A stretch of DNA of 64,000 nt, taken from assembly GCF_011009015.1 (NCBI RefSeq), contig NZ_CP048878.1, positions 4,866,354-4,930,353 of the forward strand, in the 5' to 3' direction. The notes beneath the pieces were generated by a model. It searched no databases, was not told the DNA's origin, and saw nothing but the letters and a program-made list of their open reading frames with translations. The stretch comes from Spartinivicinus ruber (lineage in GTDB: Bacteria > Pseudomonadota > Gammaproteobacteria > Pseudomonadales > Zooshikellaceae). The translations under genes were made by a program, and so were the position numbers. Positions 39,849 to 51,035 of the stretch are shown here, piece by piece; positions within the stretch are counted from its first letter, which is position 1; every line of letters starts with the position of its first letter.

Positions 39849-41243
39849 ATGACCATACCAACAGCGGACCCCTATACTTCCCAAACGACTCCAGAGCGGC
39901 AAGTGCTTAGCGTTAGTCAGCTCAATCAACAGGTACGCCGACTGCTGGAAATTAGCTTAGGCCAGATTTGGGTAGAAGGTGAAATTTCCAATCTGGCGAT
40001 TCCTTCCTCTGGGCATTGGTACTTCACTCTGAAAGATGCTAACGCTCAAGTCCGTTGCGCCATGTTCCGCAACCGCAACCAACGACTAGGCTTTATTCCT
40101 GAAGAAGGCAGCCAAGTTTTAGTACGAGCCAAAGTGAGTTTGTATGAAGGTCGTGGAGACTACCAGCTAATTGCAGAATACTTGGAAGAATCTGGTGATG
40201 GAGCCCTAAGACGAGCATTTGAGCAGTTAAAGCAAAAGTTGGCGCAACAGGGCTTTTTTGAGGAAGCACATAAGCGGCCTATTCCCGAACTGCCGAAACA
40301 TATTGGGGTTGTCACCTCTCCTTCTGGTGCTGCCATTCATGATATTTTGTCAGTGTTGAAACGACGCTTTCCTGCTATTCCAATCACCTTGTTCCCTACT
40401 GCGGTTCAGGGTAAAGAAGCCGCACCACAAATCGTCGCTGCGATTACAGCGGCTGAACGCTACGGCCAGTGCGATGTGTTAATTGTAGGTAGAGGTGGTG
40501 GATCGCTGGAAGACCTATGGCCATTTAATGAAGAAATAGTTGCTCATGCGATTTATAACTGCTCAATCCCCATAGTCAGCGCAGTAGGGCATGAAGTAGA
40601 TTTTACTATCGCTGATTTCACTGCTGACTTAAGAGCTCCCACTCCTTCAGCTGCCGCAGAAATGCTTAGCAGCGTTACCCAGCAAGAGTGGCTATCAATC
40701 ATCTCAAACTACCAAACATTACTAACGGAAAAGTTAAAAAGCACCCTTGCTTTTCATCAGCACCAATTAACCAGTTTACAAAAAAGACTTCGACATCCCG
40801 GCCACCGCTTGCAAGAATTCAGTCAACGGTTTGATGATTTGGAAATTCGTTTAAAGCAGGCAATGGATAAAAAGTTAATTATTGCCAAAAATCGACTTCA
40901 AATTCAGCACAACACTATTCAGCAACTGTCACCTGCTAAACAACTATTGCAATATAAACAATATACTCAACTGCTAAATAACCGTCTATTCCATAGCACT
41001 CAGCAAGCATTAAAAAACAACCAGCTTAAAGTACAGCATGCAGCTAAGCAGTTACAGATGGTCAGCCCACTCGCCACTTTAAGCCGAGGCTACTCGATTA
41101 CCTTAACTGAAGACAAAAATCTGGCTGTTCGCTCTTATAGTGAGGTAAAACCTGGTGATCAGGTGGTTACATTGTTGGCTGATGGAGAAATTAGCTGTCG
41201 TGTAGAAAAAACAACAAAGCATAGAGTTTTAAAGACTAATTAG
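39849..41243 (+). CDS. xseA: Exodeoxyribonuclease VII large subunit
   Basis: Catalytic subunit of the bidirectional ssDNA exonuclease. 464 residues: N-terminal OB fold (about 18-115, IWVEGEISNLAIPSSGHWYFTLKD), catalytic domain (about 120-320, GVVTSPSGAAIHDILSVLKRR, VLIVGRGGGSLEDLWPFNEE, PIVSAVGHEVDFTIADFTADLRAPTPSAAAE in pieces), then a long coiled-coil region (320-410) and a C-terminal beta segment ending near RGYSITLTEDK. Length matches E. coli (456). Divergent from guaB; the small subunit xseB is not in the window. Confidence 0.97.
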   Translation: MTIPTADPYTSQTTPERQVLSVSQLNQQVRRLLEISLGQIWVEGEISNLAIPSSGHWYFTLKDANAQVRCAMFRNRNQRLGFIPEEGSQVLVRAKVSLYEGRGDYQLIAEYLEESGDGALRRAFEQLKQKLAQQGFFEEAHKRPIPELPKHIGVVTSPSGAAIHDILSVLKRRFPAIPITLFPTAVQGKEAAPQIVAAITAAERYGQCDVLIVGRGGGSLEDLWPFNEEIVAHAIYNCSIPIVSAVGHEVDFTIADFTADLRAPTPSAAAEMLSSVTQQEWLSIISNYQTLLTEKLKSTLAFHQHQLTSLQKRLRHPGHRLQEFSQRFDDLEIRLKQAMDKKLIIAKNRLQIQHNTIQQLSPAKQLLQYKQYTQLLNNRLFHSTQQALKNNQLKVQHAAKQLQMVSPLATLSRGYSITLTEDKNLAVRSYSEVKPGDQVVTLLADGEISCRVEKTTKHRVLKTN

Positions 41244-41257
41244 AGGTGCCCTAAAGC

Positions 41258-41293
41258 AAAAAGCCCTGATGTTATTATTGATCAGGGCTTTTT
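41258..41293. terminator. Bidirectional terminator between xseA and der
   Basis: Perfect 13-bp inverted repeat AAAAAGCCCTGAT / ATCAGGGCTTTTT with a 10-nt loop, T5 on either strand, lying between the convergent stops of xseA and der. Confidence 0.9.
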
Positions 41294-41321
41294 CTTGCAC
41301 GCAGTTGATCCTTGTGTATGG

Positions 41322-42794
41322 CTAGCTTTTTTTCTTACGCTTCTTCTTATGCTCTGCTTTTTTCACATGCTTCATCAGGCGTTTTTTCTTATTTACCTGA
41401 CGATCTGATAATTTATTCTTTTTCCCTGCATAAGGGTTTTCCCCCCCTTTAAATTCAATGCGTATTGGGGTACCAACAATTTTTAATTCCCGGCGAAAGG
41501 TATTTTCCAGGTAGCGCTGGTAGCTAGCAGGCACGTCACCAGTCTGATTACCATGAATAACAATAATCGGTGGATTACTGCCACCCATATGAGCATAACG
41601 CAGCTTAATTCGGTTACCTCTTACCAGCGGTGGCTGATGCTCAGTAACGGCATCTTCCAATAAGCGAGTTAATTGATTTGTAGACCAACGACTGGTAGCA
41701 GCTTGATAGGCTTCTTCGACAGACTGGTATAAATTCCCTACCCCTGAGCCATGAAGTGCTGAAATGTAGTGAATACGGGCAAAATTAATAAAACCCAAGC
41801 GACGTTCTAGTTCTTCTTTAACCTGAGTTTTCATATCCGTGTCCATGCCATCCCACTTATTCAGCGCAATAACAATGGCCCGGCCCGATTCTAGAATAAA
41901 ACTCAATAAATGCAGGTCTTGGTCAACCAAACCTTCTTTGGCGTCTAAAACCAAAATTACGACATTAGCATCACTAATCGCTTGTAGGGTTTTAACCACA
42001 GAAAATTTTTCAACAGCTTCTTTGACTTTACCGCGACGGCGTACACCTGCGGTATCAATTAAGGTATATTTTTTTTCCTGTCGCTCAAATGGAATATAAA
42101 TACTATCGCGCGTGGTGCCTGCATGGTCAAAGACCACTACCCGGTCTTCACCCAACATTCTATTCACTAATGTGGATTTACCTACATTTGGGCGCCCGAC
42201 AATGCCTATTTTGATACCCTGAGCTTTTTGCTCATTTTCAGTTGTGTACTGTTGCTCCTCAGCTTCCTCTTCTTCTGCTAATAACCCTGCCACTTCTTCA
42301 GGGTTAGGGAAATGGGACAAAACTTCATTTATCAGGGATTTGACACCACGCCCATGTGCTGCAGCGATACCTGCAACATTCGCAATACCAAGCTCATAAA
42401 AGTCAGCCAAGGCAGCATCAGCATCTAAACCATCCAATTTATTCACAACTAAATAGGCTGACTTATTATGCACCCTCAAGTGCTTGGCAATCATTTCATC
42501 GGCTGGAGTTAGCCCTGTACGAGCATCCACCAAAAACAATACGGCATCGGCTTCATCAATAGCTTGCAGTGACTGGCCAGCCATCATGGCATCTATGCCT
42601 TCCTCATTGCCACTAATACCACCAGTGTCGATTACGAGGTAATTACGATTACCGAGCTTTCCTTCTCCATACTGACGGTCACGGGTTAAACCTGAATAGT
42701 TAGCAACTAGCGCATCTCTTGAACGCGTTAGCCGGTTAAACAGGGTTGACTTACCTACATTCGGCCTACCCACAAGAGCAATGACTGGTGTCAT
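41322..42794 (-). CDS. der: GTPase Der (EngA)
   Basis: Essential double GTPase for 50S ribosome assembly. 490 residues with two G domains: the first begins [19 protein letters not shown] and the second, near residue 195, [26 protein letters not shown] switches and NKLD/NKWD specificity motifs are present in both. A KH-like domain and a Lys-rich tail ([21 protein letters not shown] in part) end the protein. An acidic linker (EEEEAEEQQ) joins the G domains. A G7 run at 41441-41447 encodes Gly-Gly as GGG-GGG. Downstream of bamB with a terminator between. Confidence 0.97.
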   Translation of the reverse strand: MTPVIALVGRPNVGKSTLFNRLTRSRDALVANYSGLTRDRQYGEGKLGNRNYLVIDTGGISGNEEGIDAMMAGQSLQAIDEADAVLFLVDARTGLTPADEMIAKHLRVHNKSAYLVVNKLDGLDADAALADFYELGIANVAGIAAAHGRGVKSLINEVLSHFPNPEEVAGLLAEEEEAEEQQYTTENEQKAQGIKIGIVGRPNVGKSTLVNRMLGEDRVVVFDHAGTTRDSIYIPFERQEKKYTLIDTAGVRRRGKVKEAVEKFSVVKTLQAISDANVVILVLDAKEGLVDQDLHLLSFILESGRAIVIALNKWDGMDTDMKTQVKEELERRLGFINFARIHYISALHGSGVGNLYQSVEEAYQAATSRWSTNQLTRLLEDAVTEHQPPLVRGNRIKLRYAHMGGSNPPIIVIHGNQTGDVPASYQRYLENTFRRELKIVGTPIRIEFKGGENPYAGKKNKLSDRQVNKKKRLMKHVKKAEHKKKRKKKS

Positions 42795-42881
42795 AACATT
42801 TCCTACAACTTCAAAAGCACACCAAGTGCTGAATTAACCCAATGATAGGTTATTAATCACTTAATAAATATTTATAACAAC

Positions 42882-42913
42882 AAACGGCTGCTTGTGGTTA
42901 CAAGCAGCCGTTT
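42882..42913 (-). terminator. Intrinsic terminator of bamB
   Basis: Perfect 14-bp stem AAACGGCTGCTTGT / ACAAGCAGCCGTTT with a 4-nt loop, 20 bp after the bamB stop, followed on the minus strand by a T-rich stretch. It ends the hisS-yfgM-bamB unit before der. Confidence 0.8.
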
Positions 42914-42932
42914 TCAAATAAGGCAGGATGGT

Positions 42933-44105
42933 TTATTTAACAATTTCCAGAGCAGTCAGATCACCATCATTGCTATAGATATAAACAAATACACCATCAG
43001 TTATTGGCTGAGTACGAATTCCAGAACTATCCACTTTAACTCTTCCTGCGAACTGCCCTTCTAACTGAGATATATAGTGAACATAGCCCTCAAAATCACC
43101 GACCACTACATAGTTACTGATTGGTGTTGGTGCAGTGATTTTGCGATTTTCCAAGTCCTGCTGCTGCCATAATGTTGAGCTAGAGCTGGCATCAATAGCA
43201 GTTACATAGCTTTGGTTATCAGATAAATATAAGTTACCAAACCCTTGCGATAAACCTTCTACACTAGATGCTTTGCGTTGCCATAAGACTTCACCACTGC
43301 GTGGATCAAGTGCAACTAGCTGACCTTGATAACTAACAGCATAAATGACCCCTTCATGGAAAAGCGGAGTTGCATCAATATCTACGATTCTCTCCAGTTC
43401 ATTACGTCCTTGCGGAACCGCTACTCGCTGCTCCCAAACCTGAATCCCTTTGTCAGCAGCAAATGCCTTCATTTTCCCATCAGAAAAACCACTGACAGCC
43501 AAACCTTTAATCAACAGAGGTGAGCTAGTACCGCGCAGAGTTAATACTGGTGGGTTACCTTCATAAATCCAAATACGTTTGCCTGTTTCTGCATCTAAAC
43601 CCACCAGCTTATCATCAATACTTCGAGCAATAACAACTTGTCCATCAGTTTGTGGTGCGGCAAGTACTTCACTGGTTAACTGAGCCTTCCATAAAACTTT
43701 GCCATTATCCTGGCTTAAGGCAATAACTTCTCCAGTTTCAGTGCCAACTAGCACTTTGCCATGGCCAGCTGTTACACCACCACTTACTGGTAGCTCCAGC
43801 TCAACCTCCCACAGTTCATCACCTGAGTCACGGTCTAAGGCAACGACTTCACCGTGTACATCACTGGCAAAAATCCGATTACCATCAATTGCTGGGGTTA
43901 ATTTATAGTATTTATCATCATAGCCCTCACCCACCTGGTGGTTCCAAACCTCACGAACCTTAATGGTGTTTTCAATATCGGTTAAAGGCTTAGGTTCTAA
44001 TGCTGAATCACTATCATCAGAGTCGAACAAGCTACAACCAGACAGCAAAGTTATGAGGGCCGCTGTGCTGACTAGCTTGAGGAACGTGCAACTATTTGGT
44101 TTCAC
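42933..44105 (-). CDS. bamB: Outer-membrane protein assembly factor BamB
   Basis: Lipoprotein of the BAM complex that helps BamA insert beta barrels. 390 residues: signal peptide with lipobox LLSGCS (lipid Cys about residue 24), then an eight-bladed beta propeller of PQQ-like repeats. Repeated blade motifs are visible, e.g. ALDRDSGDELWEVEL, ALSQDNGKVLWKAQL, LDAETGKRIWIYEG, ALDPRSGEVLWQRK. Follows yfgM by 12 bp and precedes der, the conserved gammaproteobacterial order. Confidence 0.96.
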   Translation of the reverse strand: MKPNSCTFLKLVSTAALITLLSGCSLFDSDDSDSALEPKPLTDIENTIKVREVWNHQVGEGYDDKYYKLTPAIDGNRIFASDVHGEVVALDRDSGDELWEVELELPVSGGVTAGHGKVLVGTETGEVIALSQDNGKVLWKAQLTSEVLAAPQTDGQVVIARSIDDKLVGLDAETGKRIWIYEGNPPVLTLRGTSSPLLIKGLAVSGFSDGKMKAFAADKGIQVWEQRVAVPQGRNELERIVDIDATPLFHEGVIYAVSYQGQLVALDPRSGEVLWQRKASSVEGLSQGFGNLYLSDNQSYVTAIDASSSSTLWQQQDLENRKITAPTPISNYVVVGDFEGYVHYISQLEGQFAGRVKVDSSGIRTQPITDGVFVYIYSNDGDLTALEIVK

Positions 44106-44117
44106 TCAACACCTTCC

Positions 44118-44780
44118 TTACTGAACAGCTAAATCATCTAACTTGACTTGAATAAATAGGTTGGGCTGACCATTGTCTTTACTGGCATCCAGAGCTTTTT
44201 GATAAGCTTCACGAGCTTTTGCTTGATCACCTTGAGCCAAGTAGACGTCTCCTTTGAAGGATTCATAGTTGGCCGCAAATTTACCCGCATCAATATTTTC
44301 AACTAGCGCTAACGCCTTATCTGCCTGGTCAGCAGACTCCGCAAAAATAACCCGTGCCAAGCGCAGCTTGGTAACCAGTTTAAGGTTTGTATCAATATCT
44401 TGTTTTAACACCCACTCCAATTCAGTTTTAGCTGCAGCCAGGTCTTTTTGAGCTACAGCTTGCTTTGCTTTGACAAATGCAGCAAATACAGCATAAGTCG
44501 TATCTGAAAACTCTGTTTTTAACTGGTTGGCAAGATGATCCAAAGAAGCTTTATCTTCATCACTTAAATCACCTTGAGCAGACTTCCCTGAAACTTCCAA
44601 TAGGTCGCTATAAAGCGCTGATGCTTCAGCAGCAACTGATAGTTGGTGGTTTTGCCAGCCCTTGTAACCGAACACGCCAGCCAGTGCGACACTGATACCA
44701 ACCAAAATGGCTGTACCATTTTCTTTCCACCATCTTTTCAGTGCTTCTAACTGCTCTTCCTCAGAACGGTAGGCTTCCAC
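44118..44780 (-). CDS. yfgM: YfgM, SecYEG-associated TPR membrane protein (ancillary chaperone)
   Basis: 220 residues: short cytoplasmic N terminus (EAYRSEEEQLEALKRWWKENG), one transmembrane helix (about 23-43, AILVGISVALAGVFGYKGW) and a periplasmic TPR-like domain. E. coli YfgM binds SecYEG and the periplasmic chaperone PpiD. The C-terminal DVYLAQGDQAKAREAYQKALDAS is a clear TPR. The start is a GTG at 44780 with GGAG 6 nt upstream. Sits between hisS and bamB in the usual cluster. Confidence 0.92.
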   Translation of the reverse strand: MEAYRSEEEQLEALKRWWKENGTAILVGISVALAGVFGYKGWQNHQLSVAAEASALYSDLLEVSGKSAQGDLSDEDKASLDHLANQLKTEFSDTTYAVFAAFVKAKQAVAQKDLAAAKTELEWVLKQDIDTNLKLVTKLRLARVIFAESADQADKALALVENIDAGKFAANYESFKGDVYLAQGDQAKAREAYQKALDASKDNGQPNLFIQVKLDDLAVQ

Positions 44781-44886
44781 CCTTCACTCCTATACAAATT
44801 TTTATCTGTCATTCATTTCACTACTAAATGCGCTGCATTTTTAGCAGCCGCATATAATAGCACAATATATTGCACGAGCCGCTAAG

Positions 44887-46158
44887 TTAAAGTTTTTCTA
44901 ACTCGGCGATTAATTGATCAAAATCCAGCGTTTGTTGCGGTTTATCTGCTCTCAACCACTTAAGGGTTACTTGCTGCTGCTCATGTTCAGACTCACCAAT
45001 AATAAGTGCAACAGAGGCTCCAGACTTATCTGCCCGTTTCATTAGGCTTTTAAAGCTACTGCCACCACATTGGGTTTGCAACCTGAGCATAGGCAACACT
45101 GAACGTATCTTTTCTGCAACCGTTAAGGAATATCCAGAAACATCTCCAACTCCCAGCAAAGCTACATCAACTTGTTGTTTGGCAGCATCAGGAATTTTAT
45201 TCAGCGACTCCAGCATTAAAATCAGCCGCTCCAACCCCATTGCAAAGCCGACAGCCGGTGTAGGCTTTCCTCCTAATTGAGTTACTAACCCATCATAGCG
45301 ACCACCCGCACAAACTGTTCCTTGTGCACCTAACTCGTCTGTAATCCACTCAAAAACAGTATCACAGTAATAATCTAAACCACGTACTAATTTAGGATTA
45401 ATTTGATAGCGAATATTGGCTTGATCCAAGATTGCTAATAATTGATCAAAATGCGCCTTAGAAGTTTCATCTAAAAATTCTGTTAAAACTGGCGCGCCGT
45501 TTAAAACAGCCTGTGTTTGAGGATCTTTACTGTCTAATATACGCAGTGGATTAGACGACAAGCGCCGCACACTATCTTCATCTAGCTGATCTTTATATTG
45601 ATTGAGGTATTCAACCAGCGCCTCTCGATAACGAGTACGTGATTCAGTTGTACCCAGCGAGTTAACTTCTAATCGTACGACATTATCAATACCTAACATT
45701 TGCCATAACCGGAACGTCATGATGATCAGTTCTGCATCAATATCTGGCCCTTGCATGCCAAATGCTTCAACACCTAGCTGATGAAACTGACGATAACGTC
45801 CCTTCTGAGGCCGCTCATGGCGAAACATTGGCCCCATATACCACATTCGCTGTATTTGGTTAAAAATCAGTCCATGCTCTATGGCAGCTCTCACGCAGCT
45901 AGCAGTACCTTCAGGCCGTAAGGTTAAGCTATCTCCATTGCGGTCATCAAAGGTGTACATTTCTTTTTCAACGATATCGGTCACTTCACCAATAGAGCGT
46001 TTAAATAAGTCAGTGCTTTCAACGATGGGCGTACGAATTTCGTGGTAACCATAGGCTGCCTGTAGCTGGCGAATTATTTGCTCAACATACTGCCAACTAC
46101 TAGACTCAGCAGGCAGAATATCATTCATCCCACGAATTGCTTGAAGTTTTTTCGCCAA
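44887..46158 (-). CDS. hisS: Histidine--tRNA ligase
   Basis: Charges tRNA-His. 423 residues (E. coli 424). Class II core with [10 protein letters not shown] at the N terminus, motif 2 in [20 protein letters not shown] (split by Arg-Pro), the HisA-type signature [15 protein letters not shown], and motif 3 in [14 protein letters not shown]-terminal anticodon domain (about 330-423, [14 protein letters not shown]). Heads the hisS-yfgM-bamB group and follows ispG after a terminator. Confidence 0.97.
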   Translation of the reverse strand: MAKKLQAIRGMNDILPAESSSWQYVEQIIRQLQAAYGYHEIRTPIVESTDLFKRSIGEVTDIVEKEMYTFDDRNGDSLTLRPEGTASCVRAAIEHGLIFNQIQRMWYMGPMFRHERPQKGRYRQFHQLGVEAFGMQGPDIDAELIIMTFRLWQMLGIDNVVRLEVNSLGTTESRTRYREALVEYLNQYKDQLDEDSVRRLSSNPLRILDSKDPQTQAVLNGAPVLTEFLDETSKAHFDQLLAILDQANIRYQINPKLVRGLDYYCDTVFEWITDELGAQGTVCAGGRYDGLVTQLGGKPTPAVGFAMGLERLILMLESLNKIPDAAKQQVDVALLGVGDVSGYSLTVAEKIRSVLPMLRLQTQCGGSSFKSLMKRADKSGASVALIIGESEHEQQQVTLKWLRADKPQQTLDFDQLIAELEKL

Positions 46159-46313
46159 GGAACTGTACCTTATCTATCTAAGTCTGCTTTTAATATTCAA
46201 TAAGTTTTGTTAGACACTGGTTAATAACTGATGTTTAGTAGCCAGATATGACAAAGGGTCAATTTTACGGATATTCGCTACAACTGACCATAGTTGTTTA
46301 GGAGAGAGACTAA

Positions 46314-46339
46314 AAAAGGCCAAAATAGGCTGGCCTTTT
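46314..46339 (-). terminator. Intrinsic terminator of the rlmN-pilW-rodZ-ispG unit
   Basis: AAAAGGCCA / TGGCCTTTT stem with an 8-nt loop, 12 bp after the ispG stop; the minus-strand transcript ends in a U-rich tail. Confidence 0.8.
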
Positions 46340-46350
46340 AAGAGGGGTAA

Positions 46351-47463
46351 CTAAGCTTTGGCAATTACATTGGCTAGCTCCTGTTCTTTCTGCCTAGCTT
46401 TCGTACGAATCATGTCTTCTAAGTGATCCACCAACGCGTCATTTTTCAGCTTGTGGCTCGGTTTACCATCTTCATAAATCAAGTTATTGGGTGTACCCCC
46501 AGTCAAACCAATATCAGCTTCTTTAGCTTCACCTGGTCCATTCACTACACAACCAATCACAGCAACATCCAACGGCACATTAATATCTTCCAGGCGTTGC
46601 TCCAGTTCGTTCATGGTTTTAATTACATCAAAGTTTTGTCGTGAGCAGCTTGGGCAAGCAATAAAGTTGATACCTCGAGTACGCAGCTTAAGGCTTTTCA
46701 AAATGTCATAACCAACTTTTACTTCTTGCACTGGGTCAGCTGCCAGTGACACTCGCAGGGTGTCACCTATACCATCCATCAACAACAACCCTAAACCAAC
46801 AGAGGATTTTACCGCTCCAGACCGAAAGCCACCTGCTTCGGTAATACCTAGATGAAGGGGTTGATCAATTTGATTAGCCAACAAACGATAGGCAGCGACT
46901 GTGGTAAAAACATCTGAAGCTTTCAGGCTGATCTTAAATTCCTGGAAATCAAGTTTATCTAGGATATCAATATGCCGAAATGCAGACTCAACCAGCGCTT
47001 CTGGTGTAGGCTCACCATATTTCTTTTGTAAATCCTTTTCTAAAGAACCAGCATTTACCCCGATACGGATTGGAATGCCTTTATTTTTTGCAGCATCTAC
47101 AACGGCACGAACACGGTCTTCTCTACCAATGTTGCCTGGGTTGATGCGTAGGCAATCCACCCCGTTTTCAGCTACCTTCAAGGCAATACGATAATCAAAG
47201 TGTATATCTGCAACCAAAGGCACAGAAACCTGCTTTCGTATGCGTGCAAAAGCATCTGCAGCCTCAAGAGTAGGTACTGAAACCCTTACAATGTCTGCAC
47301 CGGCTTCTTGTAGTGCTTCAATTTGCCCTACAGTGGCAGCTACATCACAGGTTTCAGTATTAGTCATACTTTGCACTGAAATCGGTGCGTCACCACCAAC
47401 TGCTACATCTCCCACATGAATCTGGCGTGATTTACGTCTTTTTATGGGGGACTCAGCAAACAT
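46351..47463 (-). CDS. ispG: 4-hydroxy-3-methylbut-2-enyl diphosphate synthase (flavodoxin)
   Basis: [4Fe-4S] enzyme of the MEP isoprenoid pathway: MEcPP to HMBPP. 370 residues (E. coli 372). TIM barrel with [19 protein letters not shown] near the N terminus and the cluster Cys motifs [13 protein letters not shown] (about 265-277) and [16 protein letters not shown] (about 308-323). The start is 5 bp after the rodZ stop, so translation is coupled; the rodZ-ispG-hisS order is widely conserved. It is a client of the isc genes further right. Confidence 0.97.
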   Translation of the reverse strand: MFAESPIKRRKSRQIHVGDVAVGGDAPISVQSMTNTETCDVAATVGQIEALQEAGADIVRVSVPTLEAADAFARIRKQVSVPLVADIHFDYRIALKVAENGVDCLRINPGNIGREDRVRAVVDAAKNKGIPIRIGVNAGSLEKDLQKKYGEPTPEALVESAFRHIDILDKLDFQEFKISLKASDVFTTVAAYRLLANQIDQPLHLGITEAGGFRSGAVKSSVGLGLLLMDGIGDTLRVSLAADPVQEVKVGYDILKSLKLRTRGINFIACPSCSRQNFDVIKTMNELEQRLEDINVPLDVAVIGCVVNGPGEAKEADIGLTGGTPNNLIYEDGKPSHKLKNDALVDHLEDMIRTKARQKEQELANVIAKA

Positions 47464-47468
47464 GAAGA

Positions 47469-48524
47469 TTACTCCTTACCTAGTACTAACCTGGCAACAT
47501 CACCACGGGTAAATGGGGTTACATCAACTGCCCCCCCATTAAACTGGAGCGATTTTACCATACTTGCTTTGCCTAGCTTAACTTTAATCTGGCCTGTTTG
47601 TTTAAGTTCTAGTTTACTGCCTTCCCTATACAAAGCCTTGACTAAGGCATTGCCAGTTTTAGCATCTCTGACTTCCGTCCAGCATTCACCACCAAAAACA
47701 ATCAGTAAATGATTAACACCCTCTTCCACTGGAAGAGCTGCCTGAGTGAGCTCACTCTCACTTTCTGCCTGTAATGTAACAGCCGTGCTTTCAGACTGCT
47801 CATTATTAATATTACTTTCATTAACCGCAGTAGTAGTTTCATCAATTTGAGGGGTTACAGGCTCACTAACCTCAGGCTCTTCTGTAACAGCCAGTACCTG
47901 TGTTGCTTCTTGCTCAGGTAATACCTGCTCTGCTATAGCTTCAGCTACGGCTACTTCAGTTGGCTTATTAGCATCAACATCTACAGCTTGCTGTTCTTGC
48001 TGCTGGGCCTCTGCCAGCACATTAACGACAGTTTCTCCAGTTACCGTCTCAACGGTAATCTCTCCATCTTCCAGGTCTGCCGTAGCCCCCTCAGTAAGTG
48101 GTTGATTAACTTCGTTTTGCCACCAAACAACCGTCAGTGCTACAAGCACACCAACTAACAGATAAGTAAACCATTTAAACACAGGATGACTAGCTTCTTC
48201 CGGCGCCTCGACTTCTTTAACTGAGATGAGCCTCTGTTCTGCTGACTTAGAGCCCGTAAAGCGTTCAAAGGCTTGAATAACCTGATTGGCATCCAGACCA
48301 ACAAAATCAGCATATCGCCTCAAATAGCCTCTAACAAAAGTGAGCCCTGGCAACTCGTCAAAGGCCGAACTCTCTAAGGCCTGAACATAGTCCACACTTA
48401 TCTTTAGGCTATCAGCAACTTCACTTTGCTCAACACCAATGTTTTGTCGCTGTTGCGCGAGCATTTCCCCTGGAGTGATATGATCCTGGTATGACTCCAA
48501 AGGCTGATGATTTTCACTCTTCAT
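47469..48524 (-). CDS. rodZ: Cytoskeletal/cell-shape protein RodZ
   Basis: RodZ links MreB to the membrane and sets rod shape. 351 residues: cytoplasmic Xre-like helix-turn-helix (about 15-85, [36 protein letters not shown]), one transmembrane helix (about 117-135, [18 protein letters not shown]), a Glu/Thr-rich acidic periplasmic linker (about 140-265) and a C-terminal DUF4115 domain (about 275-350, [21 protein letters not shown]). The linker is low-complexity and would vary between relatives. Start overlaps the pilW stop by 11 bp. Contains a G7 run at 47531-47537. Confidence 0.93.
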   Translation of the reverse strand: MKSENHQPLESYQDHITPGEMLAQQRQNIGVEQSEVADSLKISVDYVQALESSAFDELPGLTFVRGYLRRYADFVGLDANQVIQAFERFTGSKSAEQRLISVKEVEAPEEASHPVFKWFTYLLVGVLVALTVVWWQNEVNQPLTEGATADLEDGEITVETVTGETVVNVLAEAQQQEQQAVDVDANKPTEVAVAEAIAEQVLPEQEATQVLAVTEEPEVSEPVTPQIDETTTAVNESNINNEQSESTAVTLQAESESELTQAALPVEEGVNHLLIVFGGECWTEVRDAKTGNALVKALYREGSKLELKQTGQIKVKLGKASMVKSLQFNGGAVDVTPFTRGDVARLVLGKE

Positions 48525-49296
48525 TCGATAATAAACCCTGGTACTGCTTTAGCTCTTCTGAGCCAGGATACATCTTTTTCAGCATCAAACCATAGCTGGC
48601 AGCAACATCATTATCTTGAAATACTTTGGCAATTTGTACACCCAACAATAAAGAGCGAGCATTCTGGCGGGACAGCTTTTTAAATTGCTCATAATGCTCT
48701 TTCGCTTGTGTATACTTTTTTTGCTGAAAAAATATTTCTGCAAGTTCAAAGTACGCTCTTGGAAGCCTTTTATTTAGCCGCAAGCCTTTTTCAAAATAAT
48801 GCTGAGCCTCTGTTTTCTTACCCAGCTTAAGCGCTACAAGCCCCATGTTTTGATAAGAGTAACTACGCTTGGGGTAATAAACATTTGAGGCTGCTTTATC
48901 TAGTTGCTCTAATGCTTCTTCGTAGCGCCCTTGGGCATATAAAAATGCACCATAGTTATTGTGTACATCGGAAGGCTCATCACTATAGCTGATGGCTTTC
49001 CGAAAACTTTTTTCAGCGAGTTCATTCTCACCTTCCAGCTGATTGACCATAGCAAGTACTGAGTAAGCCTCACCAGAACGGCTATCATATTCCAGTGCTT
49101 TTTCTAACGGCGGCCTAGCCTGACCCGCTTTCCCTGATTGGATATAAGCCTTAGCTAAACCAATTTGCGCAGCAACAACTTTATCTTCATCAATTTTTTT
49201 ACCATTCTGCGTTGTTGTCACACAGCCCACTTGCAGGAGAAGCAACACACAACCTAGCAGTACGTTATTGGTTGTTCTTTTATTATTAGTCACCAT
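48514..49296 (-). CDS. pilW: Type IV pilus biogenesis lipoprotein PilW/PilF
   Basis: Outer-membrane lipoprotein needed for multimerisation of the PilQ secretin. I use ATG 49296 (MVTNNKRTTNNVLLG), which puts a signal peptide directly ahead of the lipobox LLLQVGC; GTG 49323 and ATG 49305 are also in frame. The mature part is a chain of TPR motifs (AKAYIQSGKAGQARPPLEKAL, SYQNMGLVALKLGKKTEAQ, RAYFELAEIFFQQKKYTQA). Order rlmN-pilW-rodZ-ispG is the classic gammaproteobacterial one. The stop overlaps rodZ by 11 bp. Confidence 0.9.
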   Translation of the reverse strand: MVTNNKRTTNNVLLGCVLLLLQVGCVTTTQNGKKIDEDKVVAAQIGLAKAYIQSGKAGQARPPLEKALEYDSRSGEAYSVLAMVNQLEGENELAEKSFRKAISYSDEPSDVHNNYGAFLYAQGRYEEALEQLDKAASNVYYPKRSYSYQNMGLVALKLGKKTEAQHYFEKGLRLNKRLPRAYFELAEIFFQQKKYTQAKEHYEQFKKLSRQNARSLLLGVQIAKVFQDNDVAASYGLMLKKMYPGSEELKQYQGLLSNEE

Positions 49297-49373
49297 AGCC
49301 CCCATTGGATTTACAGCTGCCACAAAACTATTGCAACTGTCCTATATAACAAAATAATTAACTCGTATTTTAA

Positions 49374-50516
49374 TCAAAGTGGTCTAACTTGCTCAGACGC
49401 GAGTTGCTTTACATTCAGTAACTTATCTCTATAACGCTCACTGCGGCGGGTTTTATCATTCACCTGCCCTGCCAATTGACCACAGGCAGCATCAATGTCA
49501 TCACCACGCGTACGCCTTACTGTAGTATTGTAGCCTGCATCTAAAAGCTTTTGCTGAAATGCTCTAATCGCATTATTGCTTGGCCGCTGATAATCAGATA
49601 AGTCAAAGGGGTTAAAAGGTATCAAATTAATTTTACAAGGAATATTACGTAGCAGCTCTACTAATTGCTTAGCATGTTCAGGCTGGTCATTAACCCCTTT
49701 AATTAAAGTATACTCAATGGTAATACGTCGTTTGTCGCTTAATCTAGACATATATTCCATACAAGTTGGTAGTAGCACTTCAAGGGGATATTTTCTATTT
49801 AGAGGTACCAACTCGTTACGAAGTTCATTATTCGGTGCATGCAATGAAAGCGCTAAAGAAACATCAGTAACATCTGCCAACTTTTTCAATGCTGGTACAA
49901 CGCCTGATGTACTTAATGTGACTCGACGTTTAGAAATTCCATAGCCAAAATCTTCCATCATTAGGTTCATTGCATCCACAACATTATCAAAGTTGAGTAA
50001 TGGCTCCCCCATTCCCATCATGACAACATTGGTAATCGCCCTATTTTCTTTATGAGGAATACTATTAAACGACTTCGCAGCAATCCATACTTGACCAATA
50101 ATTTCAGCCGCTGTCAGATCTGAATTAAAGCCTTGTTTTCCGGTAGAACAAAAACTGCAGTCCAATGAGCAGCCCGCTTGAGAAGATACACATAAAGTGC
50201 CTCTACCACTTTCGGGAATAAATACAGTTTCAACACAACTACCACTTGCGACTTTGACAATCCATTTACGAGTACCATCTTCAGAAAACTGCTGACTGAC
50301 TACTTCTGGCCCTCTAATTTCAGCTAGCTTTGCCAGCTTTTCCCGTAAAGACTTACCTAAATTGGTCATATCCTGAAAGTTGTCTACACCAAAATGGTGA
50401 ATCCACTTCATGACTTGAGTTGCCCGAAATTTTTTCTCACCAATAGACTCAAAAAAAGCCTCCAATTTAGGCTTGGTTAAACCTAATAGGTTGGTTTTAG
50501 CAACAGCACTGGTCAT
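49374..50516 (-). CDS. rlmN: Dual-specificity RNA methyltransferase RlmN
   Basis: Radical SAM enzyme that methylates C2 of A2503 in 23S rRNA and A37 in some tRNAs. ATG 50516 is preferred (AAAGGTG 6-7 nt upstream); GTG 50525 is also open. 380 residues with the [4Fe-4S] motif [11 protein letters not shown] (CxxxCxxC, about residue 120), the SAM-binding GMGEPLLNF and C-terminal catalytic Cys in [11 protein letters not shown]. Downstream of ndk and upstream of pilW. Confidence 0.96.
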   Translation of the reverse strand: MTSAVAKTNLLGLTKPKLEAFFESIGEKKFRATQVMKWIHHFGVDNFQDMTNLGKSLREKLAKLAEIRGPEVVSQQFSEDGTRKWIVKVASGSCVETVFIPESGRGTLCVSSQAGCSLDCSFCSTGKQGFNSDLTAAEIIGQVWIAAKSFNSIPHKENRAITNVVMMGMGEPLLNFDNVVDAMNLMMEDFGYGISKRRVTLSTSGVVPALKKLADVTDVSLALSLHAPNNELRNELVPLNRKYPLEVLLPTCMEYMSRLSDKRRITIEYTLIKGVNDQPEHAKQLVELLRNIPCKINLIPFNPFDLSDYQRPSNNAIRAFQQKLLDAGYNTTVRRTRGDDIDAACGQLAGQVNDKTRRSERYRDKLLNVKQLASEQVRPL

Positions 50517-50561
50517 TTTATTCACCTTTCAACGCAGACAACTTCAACTCACTTAGTTCTA

Positions 50562-50993
50562 TTAGCGAGTGCGAGGGCAAACTTCTTCATCAGCAAAGAA
50601 ATAAGCCACTTCACGAGCCGCTGACTCAGGAGAGTCAGAACCGTGCACAGCATTTTCATCAATCGTTTCTGCAAAATCTGCACGGATAGTGCCTGCAGCC
50701 GCTTCTTTTGGGTTAGTTGCTCCCATTAGATCTCGGTGAACTGCTACGGCATTTTCACCTTCTAAAACAGAAACGACAACCGGCCCAGAAGTCATAAAAG
50801 CAACCAAGTCATTAAAGAAAGGACGCTCTTTATGCTCAGCATAAAAGCCCTCTGCTTTTTCTTTGGAAAGATGCAGCATCTTTGCAGCTACGATTTTGAG
50901 ACCCGCTTGCTCAAAACGGCTATAAATTTGGCCAATAACATTTTTAGCAACAGCATCAGGCTTAACAATTGATAAAGTACGTTCAACTGCCAT
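50562..50993 (-). CDS. ndk: Nucleoside diphosphate kinase
   Basis: Balances (d)NTP pools by transferring the gamma phosphate through a phospho-His. 143 residues as usual; the catalytic His117 is in [15 protein letters not shown], and the N terminus is [17 protein letters not shown]. It sits after the isc operon, past the iscX terminator, and ahead of rlmN by 46 bp, an order shared with Pseudomonas. Confidence 0.98.
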   Translation of the reverse strand: MAVERTLSIVKPDAVAKNVIGQIYSRFEQAGLKIVAAKMLHLSKEKAEGFYAEHKERPFFNDLVAFMTSGPVVVSVLEGENAVAVHRDLMGATNPKEAAAGTIRADFAETIDENAVHGSDSPESAAREVAYFFADEEVCPRTR

Positions 50994-51035
50994 TTGTTCA
51001 CGTCTCCAAGTTGAAAAAAATTATTTTAAATAAAT